From a virus: a stretch of 24,733 nucleotides of DNA. A program made the position numbers and the translations under genes. The stretch's first letter is position 1. Every line of letters starts with the position of its first letter. The notes below the pieces were generated by a model. The model was given only the letters and a program-made list of their open reading frames with translations. It was not told the DNA's origin and did no database searches. Positions 20,111 through 24,733 of the stretch are shown here, piece by piece. The stretch is taken from the IMG/VR virus record IMGVR_UViG_3300043420_000413, positions 1-24,733 of that record. The stretch is one strand, 5' to 3'.

Positions 20111-20866
20111 ATGACCACACCTGCGCTGGCAACGAATGTGAGGGGCAAGGGGCGGCACTACGAGCATCCTGTGACTGGCGAACTGCTGCCAAGCGTGACG
20201 AACATCTGCGGTGTGTTGGACAAGCCTGCTTTGAGCCGCTGGTCGGCTCGCGTTGTCGCGGAGCAGGCGTGGGACATGAGGAACAGCCTGTCAGGGCTGG
20301 GCCGCGACGAGGCCATCGACATCCTTCGCGGCGCTCCGTGGCGCTCGTCAGGTAGGTCGGCTGCACGCGGCACCACCATCCACGAGTTCATGGAAGCAGG
20401 ACTGAAGGGCGAAGACCTCCCCGACCTTGCAGGTCAGGCTGCCGAGTACCGGGCAGCGGCAGAGTCGGTCCTCGCATGGTTCGACCGGGAAAACATCCGT
20501 CTCATCGCGTCGGAACAGACCGTTTTCGGGGACGGCTACGCAGGCACCTACGATGCTCACCTCCGTTGGCATCACGCAGACGATGCGTGGGAGGATTGGC
20601 TGGTCGATTTCAAGACGGGTGCGTCCGGCCCGTACCCGGAGGTCGCCCTGCAACTGTCTGCGCTTGACGCTGCGAGGACGACCGCTGACGGTAAGGCTGC
20701 ATGGTCGTCGTACGACCGGCTCGTTGCTATCTCCATTCAGCCGAAGGGAAAGTGGGTGTCGGTTGAGGTGGAGGATCGGGCCGCGTCGTACGGTGCGTTC
20801 CGTGGTCTGCTGACCGCATGGCATTGGAAGAACGGAGACAAGGCGTTGAAGGCGGTGGAACTGTGA
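20111..20866 (+). CDS. PD-(D/E)XK exonuclease, RecB/Cas4-like
   Basis: A 251-residue nuclease. Motifs in order: ARGTTIHEFME (85-95, H91), ASEQTVFG (133-140), GTYDAHLRW (145-153, D148), WLVDFKTG (163-170, D166 and K168, the core D-x-K) and VALQLSAL (178-185, Q181). This is the H-D-(D/E)xK-Q pattern of RecB-family and phage recombination exonucleases. GAG at the end of the previous gene and AGGAG just before ATG 20111 support the start. The next gene is a Rad52-like annealing protein, which forms the classic phage exonuclease plus annealase pair for double-strand-break repair or replication. No Cas genes are near, so a Cas4 role is unlikely. Confidence 0.82.
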   Translation: MTTPALATNVRGKGRHYEHPVTGELLPSVTNICGVLDKPALSRWSARVVAEQAWDMRNSLSGLGRDEAIDILRGAPWRSSGRSAARGTTIHEFMEAGLKGEDLPDLAGQAAEYRAAAESVLAWFDRENIRLIASEQTVFGDGYAGTYDAHLRWHHADDAWEDWLVDFKTGASGPYPEVALQLSALDAARTTADGKAAWSSYDRLVAISIQPKGKWVSVEVEDRAASYGAFRGLLTAWHWKNGDKALKAVEL

Positions 20867-21261
20867 GCCAACTGTCGGAGCTGGCACGACGCTTCCCTGA
20901 ATCGCTCGTCAAGCAGAAGCCCGGTGGGAAGTTCGCTGCCGATTTCGTCGGGCACGCGACTATCAACGAACGGCTGCTTGAATGCGTCGGCCCTTTCTCT
21001 TGGGAGATTGTGACGACGGTGACGAACCCTGACGGGACGCTGGTCGGTTGCACCGGGCGGCTCACGGTCACCATCGACGGGCGCGAGGTCACCATCGTTG
21101 AGGCTGGCGATGTGGAGCATCCCGGCCCGAACAACGGCTCCAACCTCAAGGTCGCTGCGAGCGATGCGTTCAAGCGTGCCGCCATGAGGATCGGGCTGGG
21201 CCTGCATCTTTGGAGTCCGTCGTACTTCTTGGACAAGGCATTGGCGAAGCGTGATGGTTGA
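20863..21261 (+). CDS. Rad52-like single-strand annealing protein
   Basis: A 132-residue protein starting at GTG 20863, overlapping the exonuclease stop (GTGA). ATINERLLECVGPFSWEIVT (about 31-50), GTLVGCTGRLTVTIDG (57-72), and the late LKVAASDAFKRAAMRIGLGL (about 99-118) followed by HLW match the Rad52/Rad22-type annealase pattern, in which the SDAFKRAA segment is the best-known landmark. Expected to form rings and anneal complementary ssDNA left by the upstream exonuclease. An ATG at 20818 in the same frame would overlap the exonuclease and is rejected. It is followed without gap by the methyltransferase. Confidence 0.75.
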   Translation: MSQLSELARRFPESLVKQKPGGKFAADFVGHATINERLLECVGPFSWEIVTTVTNPDGTLVGCTGRLTVTIDGREVTIVEAGDVEHPGPNNGSNLKVAASDAFKRAAMRIGLGLHLWSPSYFLDKALAKRDG

Positions 21262-22786
21262 GGTGCTGCACGGGGACTGTGTGGAGTTGATGCGGTCCAT
21301 GCCGGACTCTTCGGTGGACGCGATCGTGACCGATCCGCCGTACGAGTTGGGGTTCATGGGCAAGGCGTGGGACGGCGCTGGCATCGCATACTCGGTGACG
21401 ATGTGGGCCGAGGCGTTGCGTGTGTTGAAGCCGGGTGGTCATCTGTTGGCGTTCGGTGGGACGCGGACCTACCACCGGATGGCGTGCGCTATCGAGGACG
21501 CCGGGTTCGAGATCAGGGACAGCATCCATTGGGTGTACGGGTCGGGGTTCCCGAAGTCGCTGGATGTGTCGAAGGCGATAGACAAGGTGAACGGCGAGGG
21601 TGGTCGTGCGCTCAAGTTCACCGGATGGATGCGGATGACAGGATTGACGGCGCGTCGCCTTGATGAGTTGACGGGTACGAACATGGGCGGGCACTACATC
21701 GCCGCGAAGTCGCAACCTGCAATTCCGACTGCTGAAATGTGGGCTGTTATCCGTCCTCATTGTGGTGAGGTGCCGGAGTGGGTGGACGAGTTAATTGCGC
21801 GTGTCGAGGCAGAGCGTGAGGTGGTGGGGCAGCGTGATGTGCCGGTCGGACATTCCTTTGCGGGTCCGGTGTATGGAGGTGATAGCAGCAGCAAGGAGAT
21901 GAACGTGACCGCGCCGGCGACGGATGAGGCTCGTCGTTGGGAGGGTTGGGGTACGGCGTTGAAGCCTGCTCATGAGCCGGTGGTGGTGGCGCGTAAGCCG
22001 TTGTCGGGGACGGTGGCGGCGAATGTGTTGGAGTGGGGGACGGGTGGGCTGAACATCGACGGCTGCCGGGTCGGGACGGACGGCGGGACGACACGCGGCG
22101 ATGGCGGTGGCAGTTTGTCGCCTCAGGGGGCTTTCACTACGGGACATGAGGTGGACAGGCTGAATGCGGGCCGTTGGCCTGCGAATGTGGTGTTCGACCG
22201 GACGGCAGGAGAAGCACTAGACCGGCAAGGCGGCGAACGACCGAGCGCAGGCGAATACACCAACAGTCTGAGCAGGCCTGAGGGTCCGTGGGCACCGTTC
22301 GGTGGGACTGCTAAGACGGGCAAAACAAGGCGCAGCAATACTTATGCGAATGAGACGGGTGGTGCGTCCCGGTTCTTCACGCAGGCTGACTGGTCTGACG
22401 ATGACTGGCCGTTCGTGTATCAGGCGAAGCCGTCACGGAAGGAACGGAACGCCGGACTCGACGGGCTGCCGAAGCAGGAAGGCGCTGGCAGTTACGAGTT
22501 CCGGCGCGATGCATCGCTGGATGGCAAGCAGACTGCACCGAAGTCCAATGTCCATCCGACCGTGAAGCCTGTCGCGCTCATGCGGCATCTTGTCCGGCTG
22601 GTCACCCCACCCGGCGGCACCGTCCTTGACCCGTTCGCAGGTTCCGGCACCACCCTCGTCGCCGCCATCCTTGAAGGGTTCAACACCATCGGCTGCGAGA
22701 TGACCGACGAGTACCTGCCGATCATCGAAGCACGGGTCGCATGGGCGCAGCAGCAGGCAGCCGCCGAACCCCCGAGACTCCTGTGA
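21254..22786 (+). CDS. orphan DNA methyltransferase, beta-class order
   Basis: A 510-residue enzyme. DPPY (27-30) is motif IV near the N-terminus, and VLDPFAGSGTTLVAAI (457-472) is motif I near the C-terminus, followed by an acidic residue at CEMTDEY. This motif order is that of beta-class MTases. DPPY favours N6-adenine over N4-cytosine but does not prove it. The long middle (about 110-430) holds the target-recognition region and SRFFTQADWS, and KPSRKERNAGLDGLP, seen in phage MTases. No restriction gene is adjacent. ATG 21254 and GTG 21251 are both usable. It probably protects phage DNA from host restriction or marks it. Confidence 0.82.
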   Translation: MVEVLHGDCVELMRSMPDSSVDAIVTDPPYELGFMGKAWDGAGIAYSVTMWAEALRVLKPGGHLLAFGGTRTYHRMACAIEDAGFEIRDSIHWVYGSGFPKSLDVSKAIDKVNGEGGRALKFTGWMRMTGLTARRLDELTGTNMGGHYIAAKSQPAIPTAEMWAVIRPHCGEVPEWVDELIARVEAEREVVGQRDVPVGHSFAGPVYGGDSSSKEMNVTAPATDEARRWEGWGTALKPAHEPVVVARKPLSGTVAANVLEWGTGGLNIDGCRVGTDGGTTRGDGGGSLSPQGAFTTGHEVDRLNAGRWPANVVFDRTAGEALDRQGGERPSAGEYTNSLSRPEGPWAPFGGTAKTGKTRRSNTYANETGGASRFFTQADWSDDDWPFVYQAKPSRKERNAGLDGLPKQEGAGSYEFRRDASLDGKQTAPKSNVHPTVKPVALMRHLVRLVTPPGGTVLDPFAGSGTTLVAAILEGFNTIGCEMTDEYLPIIEARVAWAQQQAAAEPPRLL

Positions 22787-23115
22787 ACCTTCCCGAGCTG
22801 ACTGTCGAATCACGCCGCCTATCCGACCTGCTGGACAACGGCCTCAAGGTGCTGCGAGAATCCTCCATCCGTCTCGCTCATGCGGAGAACGCCTACCGCA
22901 AAGCAATCGCGGTCGCATGGTTGCAGGCTCCCGATGGAATCTCACCGGCCCGTCAAGCATGGGTGGATGCCGAGACTGCCGACCTCCGAACGGAACGCGA
23001 CCTTGCTGATAGCGAACGGTCGGTTGCCTCGCAGGCGGTGAAAGCGCGAGGCATCCAACTGACCCTTATCATGTCGCTGCTGTCGGCCCATAAGGCAGAG
23101 GTGCAGTTGCGATGA
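22783..23115 (+). CDS. hypothetical helical protein
   Basis: A 110-residue, apparently all-helical protein from GTG 22783, overlapping the MTase stop (GTGA). Seen: LPELTVESRRLSDLLDNGLK, LAHAENAYRKAIAVAWLQAP, LRTERDLADSERSVASQAVK, and an ending SAHKAEVQLR. The pattern is familiar from phage early regions, but I know no function. The longer in-frame start at 22741 lies inside the MTase gene and is rejected. No membrane or metal motif. Confidence 0.65.
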   Translation: MNLPELTVESRRLSDLLDNGLKVLRESSIRLAHAENAYRKAIAVAWLQAPDGISPARQAWVDAETADLRTERDLADSERSVASQAVKARGIQLTLIMSLLSAHKAEVQLR

Positions 23116-23390
23116 ACACCCGGCACGAGTACATGGCGCAGTTGTTTTGCCACGGCTGCGAGGAGATGATCATGCTGCCTATCTCGCTCATCCGGGTTGA
23201 GCGTCCGGTGGTGTTCTTCATCTGTGATGAGTGTGGTGAACTGTCGCGCCGGTTCGATTTGCGTGCGGTGGATGCTCTGATTGAGGAGTTCGACCGGGCT
23301 GGTGGGACGCAGGTGTCGGAGCGTGAGGTGGATGCTTTTGCCCGTGAGCTGCGGCGCATCGAACTGCATTTTGACGAGTTGCTTGGTTGA
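23112..23390 (+). CDS. small zinc-finger-like protein
   Basis: A 92-residue protein with CHGC (13-16) and CDEC (38-41), spaced as in a treble-clef or ribbon zinc site, and helical beyond (VDALIEEFDRAGG, VDAFARELRRIELHFDELLG). The ATG overlaps the previous stop (ATGA). It might bind nucleic acid or act as a small adaptor; no family recognised. Confidence 0.65.
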   Translation: MNTRHEYMAQLFCHGCEEMIMLPISLIRVERPVVFFICDECGELSRRFDLRAVDALIEEFDRAGGTQVSEREVDAFARELRRIELHFDELLG

Positions 23391-23395
23391 GGCCG

Positions 23396-23674
23396 GTGTC
23401 GGCGCGTCGCCGTCGGCGTGACGCTTCGTATGGTGCGGCCCGGTCGGCGGTGTGGGATCGGGCTGATGGCGGCTGCGAGGTCGGCTGGGGGTGGGACTGC
23501 ACGGGCCGGTGCGAGCAGGTGCATCATCGGGCCGGTCGGGGTGGGCCGGACCCTCATCGGCTGTCGAACCTGCTGGGCTGCTGCGGCCCTTGCCATGCTG
23601 CTATCCACAGGTGGCCTGTAGAGGCGCGGAAACGCGGTTTCATGGCATCCCGGCTGACCGGTCAGGACAGTTGA
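23396..23674 (+). CDS. HNH endonuclease
   Basis: A 92-residue nuclease from GTG 23396. Seen: VWDRADGGCEV (19-29), VHHRAGRGGPDPHRLSNLLG (42-61) and CCGPCHAAIH (62-71). This is the HNH pattern: H43/H44 at the first strand, N58, and H67/H71, with Cys27, Cys35, Cys39 and Cys62/63/66 likely making a structural zinc site. Basic N-terminus (RRRRR). A TTG at 23387 overlapping the previous stop (TTGA) is an alternative start adding three residues. It may nick or cut DNA during replication, recombination or packaging; it is not inside another gene, so it need not be a homing enzyme. Confidence 0.78.
   Translation: MSARRRRRDASYGAARSAVWDRADGGCEVGWGWDCTGRCEQVHHRAGRGGPDPHRLSNLLGCCGPCHAAIHRWPVEARKRGFMASRLTGQDS
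23654..23665. promoter_or_regulatory. 12-bp palindrome next to promoter B
   Basis: CTGACCGGTCAG is a perfect palindrome ending six bases before the -35 box at 23671. It could be an operator, but it lies in the last codons of the HNH gene, and palindromes of this length are expected a few times by chance in the window. No copy is seen at promoter A. Confidence 0.2.
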
Positions 23675-23700
23675 CGCGGTTCCGGCGATTAGGCTAATCT
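23671..23700 (+). promoter_or_regulatory. promoter, copy B of the repeated module
   Basis: TTGACG (23671-23676), 18-base spacer, TAATCT (23695-23700). It begins at the stop codon of the HNH gene and matches the arrangement at 7198-7227. The spacer sequence differs between the two sites while the boxes and the leader are kept, which is what selection on a promoter-leader module would give. Confidence 0.6.
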
Positions 23701-23708
23701 CGCCTTAC

Positions 23709-23751
23709 CGGCAAGGGGCCGGGGCAAGGCGAGACAGGAGGCGGCAAGATG
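23709..23751 (+). repeat. structured leader, copy B (partner at 7236-7280)
   Basis: Shares CGGCAAGGGGCCG with copy A at the same distance (38 bases) from the -35 box, and the last 21 bases to the start codon match at 19 positions, including ACAGGAG and CGGCAAGATG. The hairpin here is CCGGC-AAGGG-GCCGG; the outer pair is C-G where copy A has T-A. Confidence 0.65.
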
Positions 23752-23952
23752 AACATGAAGGCGACGCGACACGCTCCGGGTCTTTACACGATAGGCGATT
23801 TCGCAATCAGCCGCGAGTGCGAGGACTGGTCGTGCGGGTGCGAACGCTACGCGATTCGTCGTCACTACGGTGACCCGCTCGTTGAGATGGGCGACTGGCT
23901 CGCGACAAGCCGTCTCCTCAAGGACGCGCTCGCTATCGCGGAGACGATGTGA
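23749..23952 (+). CDS. small hypothetical protein with CxC
   Basis: A 67-residue protein that begins exactly at the ATG of the conserved leader. Seen: GLYTIGDFAISRECEDWSCG (11-30) with C24, C29 and C31, and a C-terminal helix (VEMGDWLATSRLLKDALAIA). The first 45 residues look like a small beta-rich unit. It is not similar by eye to the protein behind leader A (7278), so the leader, not the gene, is what is shared. Function unknown. Confidence 0.65.
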   Translation: MNMKATRHAPGLYTIGDFAISRECEDWSCGCERYAIRRHYGDPLVEMGDWLATSRLLKDALAIAETM

Positions 23953-24380
23953 CGATGTACGACTCCCCGATCCGTTCCGTGACCGACGCAATCATCGTCA
24001 AGCACGGACTCAACGGCCCACGCAAGTCATGGGCCTGCGACAAGGCACCCAACCGATTCCACGGACTACACCAGCTCTGTGTGGACCGTGAGAACGAGCC
24101 GTGGTTCAACTGCACCTGCAAGTGCCACGAAGGACGCATCACCGTTCGACCGGCCTCCGACCCGGAGGTCGCCACCAACACCGGAAGGAGCAGGAAGATG
24201 CCTGCGCTCTACATCAGCAACGACACCGACCGCAAGACGATGTGCAAGGCACACCTGACTGGCGAGCAGGCCAAGGCCGGACGGCCCCCTGCGAACATCG
24301 ACCGAGACGGCATCCGCTGGACGCACCTCACGAAGGACGAGGCAGAGTTCCGTGCCTGCGTCGTGTGCCACACCGCATGA
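23949..24380 (+). CDS. hypothetical Cys-rich protein, possible two-start gene
   Basis: A 143-residue protein from GTG 23949 (GTGA overlap; GGAG six bases upstream; ATG 23955 is an alternative). The N-terminal part has CTCKCHEG (about 55-62), a metal-ligand cluster. The C-terminal part begins at Met84 (MPALYISNDTDRKTMCKAH) and ends ACVVCHTA. Just before Met84 lies a strong ribosome site, AAGGAG at 24185-24190, seven bases from an in-frame ATG at 24198, so a 60-residue form may also be made. No family recognised. Confidence 0.6.
   Translation: MTMYDSPIRSVTDAIIVKHGLNGPRKSWACDKAPNRFHGLHQLCVDRENEPWFNCTCKCHEGRITVRPASDPEVATNTGRSRKMPALYISNDTDRKTMCKAHLTGEQAKAGRPPANIDRDGIRWTHLTKDEAEFRACVVCHTA
24198..24380 (+). 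CDS. possible internal-start short form
   Basis: ATG 24198 is in frame with the 143-residue gene and has an ideal AAGGAG seven bases upstream. Its product of 60 residues has C17, C54 and C57 but lacks the N-terminal Cys cluster. It could be a nested protein, or the longer gene could be a fusion of two former genes. Only expression data can decide. Confidence 0.35.
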   Translation: MPALYISNDTDRKTMCKAHLTGEQAKAGRPPANIDRDGIRWTHLTKDEAEFRACVVCHTA

Positions 24381-24538
24381 TTGACCGGACTGTCACGACC
24401 GGCGCTATCGGCACCTGTCCAAGGTGCGGAGGCGAGGAACTGTTTGAGGACGGTCGTTTCTACTGCTACGGCTGGTGCAACGAGAAGACATCCGGGTCGG
24501 ATGGAGGGGAAGCCTCCGGCCCGGACCCTGCCTCCTGA
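24377..24538 (+). CDS. 53-aa zinc-ribbon protein
   Basis: ATG at 24377 overlaps the previous stop (ATGA). The product has CPRCGG (14-19) and CYGWC (29-33), a compact zinc ribbon, then a Ser/Gly/Pro-rich tail. It closes the small-gene operon that starts at promoter B and is followed by three tandem hairpins. A long in-frame extension upstream lies inside the preceding gene and is rejected. Possible adaptor or nucleic-acid binder; unknown. Confidence 0.65.
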   Translation: MIDRTVTTGAIGTCPRCGGEELFEDGRFYCYGWCNEKTSGSDGGEASGPDPAS

Positions 24539-24603
24539 CACCCGTCAGGGGGACCGCTGTGGGAGCGGTCAGGGGGGTGGGTCGCCACCACGGCCCACCC
24601 CCT
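24532..24603 (+). terminator. three tandem hairpins
   Basis: Hairpin 1: CCTGAC (24534-24539) with GTCAGG (24544-24549), loop ACCC, extendable by two pairs. Hairpin 2: GACCGCT (24552-24558) with AGCGGTC (24564-24570), loop of five. Hairpin 3: GGGGGGTGGG (24572-24581) with CCCACCCCCT (24594-24603), all ten pairs with one G-U, around a 12-base loop. They lie between two gene groups; there is no T-run, so a tail-less terminator or a structured leader for the next gene fits best. Confidence 0.55.
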
Positions 24604-24628
24604 GCTCCCGGCACGAAGGAGACGCACG

Positions 24629-24721
24629 ATGAGTACACGCAACCTTGATGTGATGGCGGCGGTCGCCATCTTCACGCTGGTGTTCAGTTGGGCTGCAATC
24701 AGGTTCGGGGGCCGCTGGTGA
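24629..24721 (+). CDS. 30-aa single-TM peptide
   Basis: ATG 24629 follows AAGGAG (24616-24621) with seven-base spacing. The 30-residue product has one hydrophobic segment (VMAAVAIFTLVFSWAAI) and a basic end (RFGGRW). Tiny one-TM peptides are common in phage genomes and can modulate host membrane proteins, but the role here is unknown. Confidence 0.55.
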   Translation: MSTRNLDVMAAVAIFTLVFSWAAIRFGGRW

Positions 24722-24733
24722 GCGCCGAAGAAC
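24718..24733 (+). CDS. start of a further gene (cut by the window)
   Basis: GTG overlaps the preceding TGA (GTGA), as at many junctions here, and five codons (V/M-S-A-E-E) are open to the edge. Too short to identify. Confidence 0.3.

Noticed and set aside
20111-20866. Cas4 as part of a CRISPR system
   Set aside because: The nuclease fold is shared, but no cas genes or repeat array are present and an annealase follows; phage recombination exonuclease is the simpler call.

Overview
The window is a stretch of a tailed-phage (siphovirus-type) genome or prophage. The DNA is GC-rich and every gene I can support reads on the + strand. Genes are packed, most joined by start/stop overlaps of the ATGA, GTGA, TTGA or TGATG kind. 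GTG starts are frequent, third codon positions are mostly G or C, and several tail proteins resemble actinobacteriophage families. A high-GC actinobacterial host is therefore likely, but the host cannot be fixed from sequence alone. I see no integrase, tRNA, IS element or CRISPR array.

Layout. (1) 1-373: end of an unknown gene, a doubtful 20-codon ORF and the capsid leader. (2) 374-1549: HK97-fold major capsid protein, followed by a strong hairpin. (3) 1627-5118: four coupled sugar genes (GT4-like glycosyltransferase, NAD-dependent sugar epimerase/dehydratase, GT2-like and GT17-like glycosyltransferases) sitting inside the head operon. They are a probable virion-glycosylation cassette. (4) 5121-7159: head-tail adaptor, tail terminator-like protein, small ORF, tail tube, and the tail assembly chaperone pair G/G-T with a canonical -1 slippery site CCCTTTA. 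(5) 7160-8651: a separate promoter and leader, two genes of unknown function and a possible HK97-gp10-like protein, placed where most phages go straight to the tape measure. (6) 8651-16066: tape measure, three large tail-tip proteins (one with a glycine-rich domain apparently nested in an OB-fold), a receptor-binding candidate and a 39-aa ORF. (7) 16070-17692: lysis region with three small membrane proteins, a 40-aa CxxC peptide and an M15-type endolysin with a peptidoglycan-binding domain. (8) 17741-23674: DNA module with small HTH proteins, a calcineurin-like phosphoesterase, a mini-zincin (HExxH), a PD-(D/E)XK exonuclease, a Rad52-like annealing protein, an orphan DNA methyltransferase and an HNH nuclease. 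(9) 23671-24733: a small-gene operon, three tandem hairpins, a 30-aa membrane peptide and the first codons of another gene.

The less expected signals are: the sugar cassette inserted between capsid and connector genes; a promoter plus structured leader that occurs twice (7198-7280 and 23671-23751), with identical spacing, a shared 13-mer, a nearly identical start region and a compensatory base-pair change in its hairpin; and three long G-tract/C-tract hairpins at transcription-unit boundaries. Functions are assigned from motifs and remembered family patterns. No database search was possible.
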